DNA of 64,000 nucleotides from Nostoc sp. ATCC 43529 (GCA_003326205.1 LWTK01000046.1:310001-374000); one strand, 5' to 3'. Shown: positions 7,364-15,833, numbered from the stretch's first letter. The notes: a model not told the origin generated them from the letters alone. Numbers and translations: made by a program.

Positions 7364-9283
7364 ATGAAATCCCCACCTTCTTCAAATTCTTGGAATGGTC
7401 GCTTCGTAGGTGATAACCAGCGGTATCGTTTAGACCGACGGTTAGGCGGAGGTGGCATGGGAGAAGTCTTCCTAGCAACGGACACCCGTGTAGGTCAGCA
7501 GGTAGCGTTGAAGTTACTCAAAGATACGCTGGTGGCTTCACAAGAAATGAGAAAGCGTTTTGAGCGTGAAGTAGCTGTCTGTGCTGCCCTGCAAAGCGAC
7601 CACATCGTGAAAATTAGCGATTGTGGAGTCACCCCAGAAGGCTTTCCATTTTACGTGATGGAATATTTACGGGGACAAACCCTCAGACAATTATTGCTGC
7701 GGGAAAAGCGGCTATCGGTAGAGCGGACTGTAAAAATTATGGCGCAAGTTTGCAAAGGTCTACAGCTTGCCCATAAAGGAGTAACTCTGCAACGGGACGG
7801 AGGAAAAACCGCTGAGCATATTCAGGTAGTTCATCGCGACCTGAAACCAGATAATATATTTTTGGTACCCACAGATTTGGGAGAGTGGGTAAAGATTTTA
7901 GATTTTGGTGTTGCCAAAATCCGTAACGAATCTTCGGAAAACACTAATATTACAAATATTACTAGTACATTTATAGGTACATTTCGTTACGCACCTCCGG
8001 AACAAATCCAAAGCGATAAAAATTTGGATGCTAGGGGTGATATTTATAGCTTGGGGATTATCCTTTATGAAATGCTGAGTGCAGCCGATCCATTTGGGAT
8101 TAGTATTAAGGGTAGTCATATCAGCGAAGCATCCTGGGTATTAGCTCATGCTTATGAGCCACCAAAACCGTTGCGCGAGCAACCAGGCTGTGAAAATTTG
8201 CCCGAACAATTGGAAGCGGTGGTGATGAAATGCCTCTACAAGAACCCGGCTAACCGATTTGCCAGTGTAGAAGAACTCGATCGCGCTTTGCAAGCTGCTG
8301 CCAAATTTGCCACCCCTAGTAATATGCCAGGACAGGCTGCTGTCCAGCCGCCACGACCTCTTTACAACCAAGGTTCAAATCACGAAACTGTATCGAACGA
8401 CGATACTATTCTTCGTCCTCCAGCTGCCTATAATCAAGGCTCGAATCACGAAACTATTCCAAGACAATCGGACGAGGACACAATTATTCGTCCTCCAGCT
8501 GCCTATAATCAAGGCTCAAATTACGAGACTCTTCCAAGACAATCGGACGAGGACACAATTATTCGTCCTCCAGACGCCTATAATCAAGGCTCAAATCACG
8601 AAACTCTTCCCAGATTTAACCCGATTGAGCAAAGCCAACCTGAGGAAACTATTCCTCCCCTTCCCACTAGGCAAAATCAAGGTTCAAATCACGAAACTGT
8701 TCCGAGACCCTTCAACCCAGTTGAGCAAAACCAACCGCAGAGTAACAATCCTCAACCAAGTCCTGTGAATAATCCCAATCCCAGCAAACCGGATGCGACC
8801 TTATTTCAACCACGACCCGCATCCAATCAAGGCGGAGTACAAGTACCACCAGATAAAACCTTATTTCAACCGCGATCTACACCCAATCAAGGCGGAGTAC
8901 AAGTACCACCAGATAAGACGCTATATCAACCACGGCCTCTTTCTAATCCCAGTACACCGCCAACAGATAAAACATTGTATCAACCCCGGCCTGCGTCTAA
9001 TACTGGCAGACCAGAACCGTCAGTAGATAGAACCTTGTATCAACCGCGACCTGTATCTGCTCAAAACAGGCCACACCCACCAACTGATGACACTATTTAC
9101 CAACCAAGGCTAAATGACCAGTCAGCTACGGGAAATACTCCTAATTTCTTGCGAATTTTGGGAGTTATTTTGGCAATTGGACTAACTTTAGCAGTGGTAA
9201 CCTTTATATATACTCAATGGCAATCTTCTAAAAACTCAACCAACGAGCAAAGTTTGTCTAATAGCGATCGCATTTACAGCTAA
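7364..9283 (+). CDS. Membrane Ser/Thr protein kinase with threonine-repeat tail
   Basis: 639 residues. An N-terminal Hanks-type kinase (about 21-315) has the glycine loop LGGGGMGEVF, Lys50, catalytic HRD 157-159, DFG 180-182 and activation-loop end GTFRYAPPEQ; all catalytic residues are present. Residues about 334-582 form a low-complexity Pro/Asn/Gln region of tandem motifs (five NQGSN[HY]ET, three D[DE]TI[LI]RPP, six D[AKRD]T[LI][FY]QPR). One transmembrane helix follows (about 595-617), then a short polar tail. The topology suggests a cytoplasmic kinase tethered by its C-terminus. The regularly spaced acidic-flanked threonines look like autophosphorylation and FHA-docking sites (inference). 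It is divergent from the injection-system pair, but no functional link is shown. Confidence 0.9.
   Translation: MKSPPSSNSWNGRFVGDNQRYRLDRRLGGGGMGEVFLATDTRVGQQVALKLLKDTLVASQEMRKRFEREVAVCAALQSDHIVKISDCGVTPEGFPFYVMEYLRGQTLRQLLLREKRLSVERTVKIMAQVCKGLQLAHKGVTLQRDGGKTAEHIQVVHRDLKPDNIFLVPTDLGEWVKILDFGVAKIRNESSENTNITNITSTFIGTFRYAPPEQIQSDKNLDARGDIYSLGIILYEMLSAADPFGISIKGSHISEASWVLAHAYEPPKPLREQPGCENLPEQLEAVVMKCLYKNPANRFASVEELDRALQAAAKFATPSNMPGQAAVQPPRPLYNQGSNHETVSNDDTILRPPAAYNQGSNHETIPRQSDEDTIIRPPAAYNQGSNYETLPRQSDEDTIIRPPDAYNQGSNHETLPRFNPIEQSQPEETIPPLPTRQNQGSNHETVPRPFNPVEQNQPQSNNPQPSPVNNPNPSKPDATLFQPRPASNQGGVQVPPDKTLFQPRSTPNQGGVQVPPDKTLYQPRPLSNPSTPPTDKTLYQPRPASNTGRPEPSVDRTLYQPRPVSAQNRPHPPTDDTIYQPRLNDQSATGNTPNFLRILGVILAIGLTLAVVTFIYTQWQSSKNSTNEQSLSNSDRIYS
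8363..9109 (+). repeat. Coding tandem repeats in kinase linker
   Basis: The DNA repeats in frame with the protein. The first block (8363-8700) has a period of about 75 bp encoding NQGSNHETxPRQSDEDTIIRPP. The second (8797-9109) has units of about 45-60 bp encoding DKTLYQPRP-SNxG. Neighbouring units are nearly identical in DNA (around 8440-8590), which indicates recent unit duplication. Copy number probably varies between strains. Confidence 0.85.
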
Positions 9284-9299
9284 TATTTTAAATTTACGC

Positions 9300-9476
9300 T
9301 CAAAAATCGCGAATCGGTACTAAACCAACTTGATTTAGTAATTGTTGACCTTGGTCGCTCAACAACAAGTTAACATAAGCTACTCCTGCTTGTTCGTCCA
9401 AGATGCCATCTCGCTTCATCACGACAAACAGCCGTCTAACTAATGGGTAAATGTCCTTTTTAAGCCTATTGCCTAC
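9300..9476 (-). pseudogene. 3' remnant of a PstS-like phosphate-binding protein gene
   Basis: On the minus strand the last ~57 codons read YPLVRRLFVVMKRDG, DEQAGVAYVNLLLSDQGQ and VGLVPIRDF before a TGA stop. This is the conserved C-terminus of PstS-like phosphate ABC-transporter binding proteins (PBP_like_2). Upstream in the same frame the sequence stops resembling the family and becomes the 3' end of the oxygenase gene, so there is no N-terminus, signal peptide or start. It is best read as a fragment left after a deletion or rearrangement. An open extension of this frame to 9614 exists but only overlaps the neighbouring gene. Confidence 0.75.
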
Positions 9477-9480
9477 TTCT

Positions 9481-10596
9481 TTACTCCTTATCAGCCTCGC
9501 TATTATTAAGTACAAGATACTTACTATTTCCTTGGCGTATCTTAGCATCTTCTTCGTTGTAAAAGAACGACAGCAAAACAAAGCGCCGTCCGCTGATGAC
9601 AGGGGTAGCCTCATGCAATAAAGAACAAGAAAAAATCACTGCTTCTCCAGCATTTGGAGTATAAAGCTGGAGTCCATATTCTGGAAACAACAAATCACCG
9701 CCTTGATAAGCACCAGTATTTAGATTTAATGACATAGCAAACCGTCGGTGAGCAGTGCCTTTTGTAGTATTATCACGATGACGATTAAAAAAGCCTTTAT
9801 CCGTTGCTTCGTAACAGGATACTAGGTAGCGTTCAAAGCGAGTGATGCTAAATTGAAAAGCCTTCTCAATTTCTGGTTTAACCCGTCGCATAATCAGATT
9901 ATTGATTTGCTTTAATAATTGAGGTTCAGAAATTAAATAGTCTCGACGTTTTTTAAAATCATAGTCATAAACTCCAACTGTTTTGCCGTCGATTTGTCGC
10001 ATAAATCCAGACTCTTGACCACCATCTGCTTCGTATAAATTAATTAAATGCTGGCAAAAACTTCGATCTAAAACATTCGGTATAAATAAAACAGGCGCTT
10101 GTCTGGCTGCGGGAATATTTTCAGCGATCGCAGGTAAACTTTTGATAAAATTAAATACTTCCTCGCAAGCATTAGTAGTAGCTGAAATTGGCAAAACTTT
10201 AATAATTCGTAAATTTTCGTCTAAAACAAAAATTGTTGGTCTGTATTGTAGTTCATTGTTTCCTTGACTTATTGGTTGGCAAACACCGTATTGAAAGCTG
10301 ACTTTCCCTTCAAAATCCCAAAGAAATTTGAAATAAGTTTTATTTTCGATTAACTCTGCCAGAAAAGTGTCATTTGGGTCTATGCTGACACCAAAGAATG
10401 GCACTTGGTAGGCAGCAAACTGTTGCTGTCTTTTAGAGAATTCATCAATAATCTGGCGACTATAATTATTTTTAGAACTTCCGAAAAAAAACAAAACGCT
10501 ACGGTATCCGCCAACCGAGTTAAAATGAAAACTTGGGTTTGAGGTAGAGGGAATAATGAACCAGGGAATTGGATCGCCAACAGTAAGAGGTTGCAT
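9481..10596 (-). CDS. Redoxin-like domain fused to prolyl-4-hydroxylase-type 2OG-Fe(II) oxygenase
   Basis: 371 residues. Residues about 1-150 have the thioredoxin/AhpC-TSA fold pattern (VGDPIPWF, SVLFFFGSS, FFGVSIDPND, YRPTIFVLDENLRI), but there is no Cys where the peroxidatic Cys normally sits (FFGSSKNNYSRQ). Peroxidase activity is therefore doubtful. Residues about 165-355 are a P4Hc-type dioxygenase with the iron triad His273-x-Asp275 (NRHRDN) and His328 (LLHEATPV), and GRRFVL just after, whose Arg should bind 2-oxoglutarate. The fusion is seen in other cyanobacterial annotations; the substrate is unknown. The stop is immediately followed by the PstS remnant. Confidence 0.85.
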   Translation of the reverse strand: MQPLTVGDPIPWFIIPSTSNPSFHFNSVGGYRSVLFFFGSSKNNYSRQIIDEFSKRQQQFAAYQVPFFGVSIDPNDTFLAELIENKTYFKFLWDFEGKVSFQYGVCQPISQGNNELQYRPTIFVLDENLRIIKVLPISATTNACEEVFNFIKSLPAIAENIPAARQAPVLFIPNVLDRSFCQHLINLYEADGGQESGFMRQIDGKTVGVYDYDFKKRRDYLISEPQLLKQINNLIMRRVKPEIEKAFQFSITRFERYLVSCYEATDKGFFNRHRDNTTKGTAHRRFAMSLNLNTGAYQGGDLLFPEYGLQLYTPNAGEAVIFSCSLLHEATPVISGRRFVLLSFFYNEEDAKIRQGNSKYLVLNNSEADKE

Positions 10597-10612
10597 AGGA
10601 TAAATTAGGTAG

Positions 10613-10647
10613 TTTTAGATTTTAGATTTTAGATTTTAGATTTTAGA
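10613..10647. repeat. Heptamer STRR (TTTTAGA) x5
   Basis: Five perfect tandem copies of TTTTAGA lie just upstream of the redoxin/oxygenase gene. Degenerate AATGACT heptamers follow at about 10712-10740, reaching the stop codon of the next gene. Such heptanucleotide STRRs are a known hallmark of heterocystous cyanobacteria. Confidence 0.9.
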
Positions 10648-10738
10648 TTGGCCTCGCGGTTCAACCAAAAGATTTGCGAATTTCGGATTAAATGATTTTC
10701 GATATTATTACGAATGACTAATGACTAATGATTAATGA

Positions 10739-11560
10739 CTAAAACCCAAAATTAGTATAAGCAGGTTTTAACTTTCGCAAAAAATTAAGCATTGCTGAAA
10801 CTACAGCATCTGAAGACTCAATTAAAAAACCATGACCACCGCGGTCGATGACTATAAGTTCAGCGTTGGGAATACCTTGAGTAAGTTGCTGGGAAAACTT
10901 GAGCGGAGTGAGAATGTCTTGTTTTCCAACCAAAACTAACGTAGGACAATGAATTTGTTGAAGGCGGTCTGTTGTGTCAAATTCAAGCATGGCTCGGCTG
11001 TGATGATACAGTGAATGAGTCGCAGGTGGAAAGGGATATCTGATAGCAAATTCAATTAAACCTTCAATCATTCCAGGAATGGAATAGAAGGCATCTGTAA
11101 ATATCCAAGGCAATACGATTTTTTCATATAGTTTCAAGTCTACATGGTTAAGAAGGTCACCCCAAGTTTCGATGATGCTATTGAATAATTCATCACCTTT
11201 TGCCAAAGATGAAAGTAGCATCAGACTTTGTATTTTTTGAGGATATGCTAACGCTAACTCTTGGGCAATTTGACCGCCCATTGAATGACCTGCTAAATGT
11301 ACTTTGTCAATGCCGATACAATCCAACAAAGCTGCAACATCACCAGCCATCTGTTTAATACTATATTGGCTTTCGGGAGCAGAACTTCGCCCCATACCTC
11401 GGTTGTCTATGCGAATAACTTGATATTCCGAAATCAGAGATGGCATAATCAGCGACCAATAAGCATGATCGCAAAGAAAGCCAGCTATTAATACTAAAGG
11501 CTCACCCGTTCCTTTAATATCATAAAATAAATCAATACCGTTAATTTTAACTTTTGGCAT
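10739..11560 (-). CDS. Alpha/beta hydrolase
   Basis: 273 residues with an intact catalytic triad: Ser93 in GHSMGG, Asp215 in VGKQDILTP and His243 in GGHGFLIE. The oxyanion region is near LIAGFLCDH, and RIDNRGMGRSS follows. The layout matches 3-oxoadipate-enol-lactonase-like/BioH-like hydrolases. There is no signal peptide, so it should be cytoplasmic. Substrate cannot be assigned. It lies on the same strand as the oxygenase and the AhpD-like gene, but gaps of 142 and 163 bp filled with short repeats make a single operon uncertain. Confidence 0.88.
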   Translation of the reverse strand: MPKVKINGIDLFYDIKGTGEPLVLIAGFLCDHAYWSLIMPSLISEYQVIRIDNRGMGRSSAPESQYSIKQMAGDVAALLDCIGIDKVHLAGHSMGGQIAQELALAYPQKIQSLMLLSSLAKGDELFNSIIETWGDLLNHVDLKLYEKIVLPWIFTDAFYSIPGMIEGLIEFAIRYPFPPATHSLYHHSRAMLEFDTTDRLQQIHCPTLVLVGKQDILTPLKFSQQLTQGIPNAELIVIDRGGHGFLIESSDAVVSAMLNFLRKLKPAYTNFGF

Positions 11561-11723
11561 AGTAAATATTTATATAGATAGATAGTATCAAGGCAAAAGA
11601 CAAAAGGCAAAAGGCAAAATAAAAAATCCTTATCTGCTTATAGCAGTCCTAAATTATTTGTTAAAGCTTTTTCTTTTCTTTGACTATTGCTTGTTGCTTG
11701 CTATATTTTTTGAGTAGAAAATT

Positions 11724-12116
11724 CTATGTTTTGAATCGCTCATCTACCGGAATTTGATAACCGTTGGCAAGGCGATTAGTCATATTGGCAGTGCCAGCGA
11801 TCGCCATTAGTTCCCCAAACATGTTATCATTCATTCCCTTGGCACGCGCCGCTGCTGTATGCGAGGCAATGCAATACTCGCAGCCATTTGTCGCACTCAC
11901 CGCAATATAAATTAGTTCGCGCATAAGTGGGTCAATTTCACCAGGGGTGGTCATCACTTCTTTCACTGCTTGCCATGTTCGTTGCAACGTGGGAGGATGG
12001 TTAGCTATGGCTTTCCAGAAATTATTGATATAGTCATTTTGGCGTGTGTTGCGAATATCATCGTATACTGCACGCACTTCGTCGCTGGCTTCTTCGTACT
12101 CAATTAGCTTAGTCAT
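11724..12116 (-). CDS. Carboxymuconolactone decarboxylase / AhpD-like protein
   Basis: 130 residues, all-helical CMD family. The redox motif CEYCIASHT gives Cys79-x-x-Cys82 and His86, the arrangement used by AhpD-type peroxidase/reductase proteins, followed by the conserved AAARAKGM. LMRELIYIAVSATNGCEYC is the typical core. Proteins with CxxCxxxH are more likely disulfide-active antioxidant proteins than decarboxylases. It is a monocistron-sized gene upstream of the alpha/beta hydrolase on the same strand. The start at 12116 gives the normal family N-terminus (MTKLIEYEEASDEVRAVYDDI). Confidence 0.88.
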   Translation of the reverse strand: MTKLIEYEEASDEVRAVYDDIRNTRQNDYINNFWKAIANHPPTLQRTWQAVKEVMTTPGEIDPLMRELIYIAVSATNGCEYCIASHTAAARAKGMNDNMFGELMAIAGTANMTNRLANGYQIPVDERFKT

Positions 12117-12289
12117 ATTTCGATATAATTCAATTTCCCAATAAGTGGGAACACTTAAATTGTCATATAGAGCATCTTACTAAGAATAAAAGACCAGTAA
12201 TATATCGAATCTTAAATTATTCCTTAAAAATATCTGTTGCCTATTGCCTGCCTCCACGATTAATTTCACAAGTCAAATAGGATTCCTAT

Positions 12290-13282
12290 ATGCCTCAGAT
12301 TCTTGTCGAAGACTTGAAAAAGAGTTTTTTTGTGTCTCAACGTTCCTCTGGATTTTTCGGTTCAATCAAAGGTCTTGTACAGCGAAAAACAAAAGTTGTC
12401 CATGCTTTGAAAGGAGTTTCATTCTCGCTTGAACAGGGAGAACTCGTAGGATACATCGGCCCAAATGGAGCAGGAAAATCAACTACTATTAAAATTTTAA
12501 GTGGAATTTTAGTACCATCCAGCGGAAAATGTATAATAGCCGGGCGGACTCCTTGGAAAGATAGAATCCGCCATGTTGGCCGTATTGGAGTAGTGTTTGG
12601 CCAGCGATCGCAACTTTGGTGGGATTTACCAGCGATGGAGTCTTTCGATTTGCTGCGGGATATTTATCGCATTCCCGATCAAGAATATCGCAAGACACGC
12701 CAAGAAATGATTGATTTGCTCGACCTTGAGAGTTTTGTCTATACGCCTGTAAGACAGTTAAGCCTTGGTCAAAGGATGCGATGTGATTTTGCAGCCGCAA
12801 TGTTGCACAGACCGGAAATTCTATTTTTGGATGAACCAACTATCGGCCTTGATGCAGTTTCAAAGCTTGCAGTCAGAAAATTTATCAAAACGTTGAATAA
12901 AACTCATCAAGTAACTACTATCCTGACTACTCATGATATGGATGATATCGAGGCATTGTGCGATCGCATCATTATTATTGGTGGTGGTGAAATTCTTTGT
13001 GATGGAACTTTAGCAGCATTGCGTTCTCAAGTTTCCTCGCGTCGATATTTAAGAATAGACCTAATAAATGATGATTTCTTTTTTGAAGAAGAAGGAGTTA
13101 GTATCATCTCTAAAGAAGGTCGTACTGTAACTCTGGCTTTCGATCCTACAAAGCTTTCTGCTGCATCTCTTATTAATCAAGTAACTTCAAAAAACGAAGT
13201 CGCGGATCTTTTTGTCGAAAATCCACCAATTGAGGAAATAGTTGCTCAACTGTATGCAAAGTCAGGAGGAATTTTATATTAA
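12290..13282 (+). CDS. ABC transporter ATP-binding protein (COG4586 type)
   Basis: 330 residues. Walker A is GPNGAGKST (57-65), the signature loop is the variant LSLGQRMR (about 157-164), Walker B/D-loop is LFLDEPTIGLD (about 178-188) and the H-loop is TTHDMDD. The extended N-terminus (QRSSGFFGSIKGLVQRKTK) and the LSLGQRMR signature are typical of the COG4586 ATPase paired with two ABC-2 permeases (COG4587 and COG3694), exactly the genes that follow. It powers an uncharacterised exporter at the inner membrane. The start at 12290 follows an AGGA-like site. The stop codon merges into a heptamer array. Confidence 0.9.
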   Translation: MPQILVEDLKKSFFVSQRSSGFFGSIKGLVQRKTKVVHALKGVSFSLEQGELVGYIGPNGAGKSTTIKILSGILVPSSGKCIIAGRTPWKDRIRHVGRIGVVFGQRSQLWWDLPAMESFDLLRDIYRIPDQEYRKTRQEMIDLLDLESFVYTPVRQLSLGQRMRCDFAAAMLHRPEILFLDEPTIGLDAVSKLAVRKFIKTLNKTHQVTTILTTHDMDDIEALCDRIIIIGGGEILCDGTLAALRSQVSSRRYLRIDLINDDFFFEEEGVSIISKEGRTVTLAFDPTKLSAASLINQVTSKNEVADLFVENPPIEEIVAQLYAKSGGILY

Positions 13283-13379
13283 TTAGTCATTAGTCATTAG
13301 TCATTAGTCATTAGTCATTAGTCATTAGTCATTAGTCATTAGTCATTAGTCATTAGTCATTAGTCATTAGTCATTAGTT
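13282..13379. repeat. Heptamer STRR (ATTAGTC) x13
   Basis: Thirteen perfect tandem copies of ATTAGTC run from 13282 to 13372, plus one degenerate copy (ATTAGTT). The array begins on the last base of the ATPase stop codon and fills most of the gap before the first permease gene. The same heptamer family recurs at 36237-36315 and 26880-26912. Confidence 0.95.
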
Positions 13380-13448
13380 ATTGGTTTACTAGTCAAAGTT
13401 TAAGCGGATTTTAGTTCTGAATTCTGACTCTTTATTTACTAATTAGTT

Positions 13449-14267
13449 ATGAAAGCATATTGGTCACTGTTTGTTGCTAGGTTTGCGTTGCTGTTGCAAT
13501 ATCGTACAGCTGCCTTGGCTGGGGTTGCAACCCAGTTTTTTTGGGGGTTCGTAAAAGTTATGGTTCTAGAGGCATTTTTCACTCATACAACCTCTACTCA
13601 ACCTATGACGCTTCAGGAAGCTGTGGGATATGTATGGCTGGGACAAGCGTTTTTGATGGCGGTTGCACCTTGGTCAGGCGATCGCGAGATTCAAGATTTG
13701 ATCCGATCTGGTGCAGTTGGCTACGATCTGCTGCGACCCACAGACCTTTATAATTTTTGGTTTACTCGTGCTTTGGCACTTCGCACAGCACCCGTTATCC
13801 TGCGTTCTATTCCTCTTCTTTCTATCACAATGTTTATTTTTCCACTGATAGGATTTCCGGAGCGATCGCTTTCTTTTCCACCCTCATTTGCAGCTTTTTT
13901 TGCCTTTTTTCTCTCGTTTATTGCTGCAATTTTGCTTTCTTCTGCATTTACTATGCTCCTTACTATATCAATGATGTGGACGCTTTCTGGCGAAGGAATT
14001 AATACTATTCTTCCCACTTTGATTATCTTCTTTTCAGGTATGATTGTTCCTTTGCCACTTTTTCCTGAGTGGATTAAGCCTTTGTTAAATGCACTTCCTT
14101 TCTCAGGACTTATGGATCGACCTTTTCGACTTTTTACTGGTAATCTTCCACCAAACGAGCTATTTCATGTATTGTTGCATCAAAGTTTTTGGATATTTGC
14201 AATAGTTATTATTGGGCGTTTTCTTGTGAAGCGTGGTGTGAAAAAGCTTGTAATTCAAGGAGGATGA
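13449..14267 (+). CDS. ABC-2 family exporter permease (COG4587 type)
   Basis: 272 residues with about six hydrophobic segments (YRTAALAGVATQFFWGFVKVMVL; APVILRSIPLLSITMFIFPLIG; FFAFFLSFIAAILLSSAFTMLL; ILPTLIIFFSGMIVPL; FWIFAIVIIGRFLV). The sequence EAVGYVWLGQAFL followed by GDREIQDLIRSGAVGYDLLRPTDLY is diagnostic of this ABC-2 subfamily. It should form the transmembrane channel with the next gene product. It follows the ATPase gene with a gap occupied by heptamer repeats. Substrate is unknown. Confidence 0.88.
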   Translation: MKAYWSLFVARFALLLQYRTAALAGVATQFFWGFVKVMVLEAFFTHTTSTQPMTLQEAVGYVWLGQAFLMAVAPWSGDREIQDLIRSGAVGYDLLRPTDLYNFWFTRALALRTAPVILRSIPLLSITMFIFPLIGFPERSLSFPPSFAAFFAFFLSFIAAILLSSAFTMLLTISMMWTLSGEGINTILPTLIIFFSGMIVPLPLFPEWIKPLLNALPFSGLMDRPFRLFTGNLPPNELFHVLLHQSFWIFAIVIIGRFLVKRGVKKLVIQGG

Positions 14268-14316
14268 ACATATAATTTTTAATTCATAATTCGTAATTTT
14301 TAATTTGTGATTTGTC

Positions 14317-15117
14317 ATGAATAATTTTTTTCTTTATCTTCGATATATCTCCATATCTTTAAAATCACAGATGCAGTACAAAGTTTCCTTTTTACTTCAA
14401 GTTTTAGGGCAACTTTTAGGAACTGGAATAGAATTTTTTGGAATCTGGGCACTTTTTAGCCGTTTTAATAGTATTGGCACGTGGACTTTAAGTGAAATTG
14501 CTCTTTTTTATGGAATGGTTAATATTTCTTTTGCCTGCGCCGATGCTTTAGGACGAGGGTTTGATTCATTTGGAAGAATAATTAAAAACGGTGATTTTGA
14601 CCGTTTACTGCTTCGTCCACGCGCCACAGTGCTTCAACTTCTAGGCACAGAATTTACCTTGAAAAGACTCGGAAGACTTTCTCAAGGAATTGCCGTTATG
14701 TGGTGGTCGCTTTCAACTCTACATATCTCTTTTACTATTAAAATATTGTGGCTTTTGGGTGCTTCATTTATTGGTGCGATCGCACTATTTTTAGGTATCG
14801 TTATTGTGCAAGCAACTATCACATTCTGGACTATTGAATCTTTGGAAATTATGAATATCCTCACTTATGGAGGAGTGGAAACTGCTCAATATCCTTTTTC
14901 AATTTATAGCAAGTGGTTTCAAAGATTTTTCACTTACTTCATACCGCTTGCTTGTGTGAGTTATTTCCCTCTGCTTGCAGTTCTGGAAAAACAAGATACA
15001 TTTTTAGTACCTTTGTGGTTTTGTTACGTCTCTCCAATGGCAGGCATTTTGTTTTTGATAGTTGCGCTTCAGCTTTGGAAATTAGGGGAACGATACTATT
15101 GTTCAACTGGTAGTTAA
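14317..15117 (+). CDS. ABC-2 family exporter permease (COG3694/DUF990 type)
   Basis: 266 residues with about six membrane segments. MQYKVSFLLQVLGQLLGTGIEFFGIWALFSRF at the N-terminus and GRIIKNGDFDRLLLRPRATVLQLLG are typical of the second permease of this three-gene exporter. It ends the ATPase-permease-permease unit and sits 49 bp after the first permease. The downstream neighbour is convergent at 15173 with only 55 bp between. The equal arrangement in other bacteria supports a heterodimeric channel with one ATPase (inference). Confidence 0.88.
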   Translation: MNNFFLYLRYISISLKSQMQYKVSFLLQVLGQLLGTGIEFFGIWALFSRFNSIGTWTLSEIALFYGMVNISFACADALGRGFDSFGRIIKNGDFDRLLLRPRATVLQLLGTEFTLKRLGRLSQGIAVMWWSLSTLHISFTIKILWLLGASFIGAIALFLGIVIVQATITFWTIESLEIMNILTYGGVETAQYPFSIYSKWFQRFFTYFIPLACVSYFPLLAVLEKQDTFLVPLWFCYVSPMAGILFLIVALQLWKLGERYYCSTGS

Positions 15118-15172
15118 TAGCACTGTATATATATCTGAAAAACTAGTGCATATTATCAATTTTCTGTCATGC

Positions 15173-15559
15173 CTAAGTTGTAAAATTTTCAAGGCGAAAT
15201 CGTTTGAATGCTCTAGCTGCTTCAGGAATTAGTTCGATATACCAATGTCTATTTTTTTCATCTTCAAACCAACTAACTATTGCTAGTGCTGGCTGTCCAA
15301 ACTGTTTATTCTCTAGTCCAAAAAAGTTGCAAAATTTTGCACCTAAAATACCAATCTGGCCAGCAGATTCACCATTATATCCCGCAGCTTCAGATAATTC
15401 CCAAGTACGTAATCTGCGATTGTCTTTCATCAAGTAACAATGCTGATACAGTTTATTTAATATGGCTTGATGTCCAGGAGTTAATTCATTATAAATAGCG
15501 TAAAATGCTTGAAGATACTCATCTTCTGAAGGAATGTAACGTTCAGTCTCGTTAACCAC
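15173..15559 (-). CDS. Hypothetical protein, possible winged-helix-like domain
   Basis: 128 residues, start codon GTG at 15557-15559 with a good Shine-Dalgarno (AAGGAG about 9 bases upstream), which supports a real gene. LTPGHQAILNKLYQH, RTWELSEAAGYNGESAGQIGILGAKFCNFFG and WYIELIPEAARAFKRF recall a small domain found beside HNH nucleases in bacteria (WELAxxxGY...N..YG.LG pattern followed by a W-x-hydrophobic strand and a final helix). The similarity is from memory and weak. No nuclease motif is present, so it may be a stand-alone DNA-binding or regulatory domain. Function not assigned. Confidence 0.65.
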   Translation of the reverse strand: MVNETERYIPSEDEYLQAFYAIYNELTPGHQAILNKLYQHCYLMKDNRRLRTWELSEAAGYNGESAGQIGILGAKFCNFFGLENKQFGQPALAIVSWFEDEKNRHWYIELIPEAARAFKRFRLENFTT

Positions 15560-15789
15560 TCTAATCTTCTCCTTATGGCTCGGTTATTGAAAGTTCTAAC
15601 TCCACATAAGCAATTATGGTATCTCGGTATATAAAAATATAGTTCAGTAAATTCCACTGACTTGTTTCTTGCAATGAAAATATTTTTCTTCGATGTGGTG
15701 TGTGATTAGAACAAATAGTAAGAGTTGACTTTTTATATATTGATTGTATCTGAAGCGATCGACTTTCAATCTCCATAAATAAAACCACC

Positions 15790-15833
15790 AAAAAATAAAA
15801 GTGATCGCTCCTTGAAACTAAAGAGCGATCACT
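15790..15833 (-). terminator. Intrinsic terminator of the DUF3386 gene
   Basis: A perfect 11-bp stem AGTGATCGCTC/GAGCGATCACT (15800-15810 and 15823-15833) with a 12-nt loop. On the minus strand it is followed by TTTTATTTTTT. It lies 25 bp beyond the DUF3386 stop codon, so it should end that transcript before the 15173-15559 gene. Confidence 0.85.

Noticed and set aside
8307..8768. A 153-codon plus-strand frame with internal repeats
   Set aside because: It is the kinase repeat region read in another frame; the kinase frame has catalytic motifs and a membrane helix.
9300..9614. Full 104-codon minus-strand frame as an intact gene
   Set aside because: Only the last ~57 codons match a known family. 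The first part merely reads the oxygenase gene in another frame, so it was kept as a remnant instead.
13282..13379. Regular tandem array that could be taken for a CRISPR array
   Set aside because: The unit is 7 bp with no spacers and no cas genes nearby; it is an STRR.
15573..15791. A 72-codon minus-strand frame upstream of the 128-aa gene
   Set aside because: No domain, atypical composition, and it lies between a terminator and a well-placed Shine-Dalgarno of the next gene. A very weak candidate at best.
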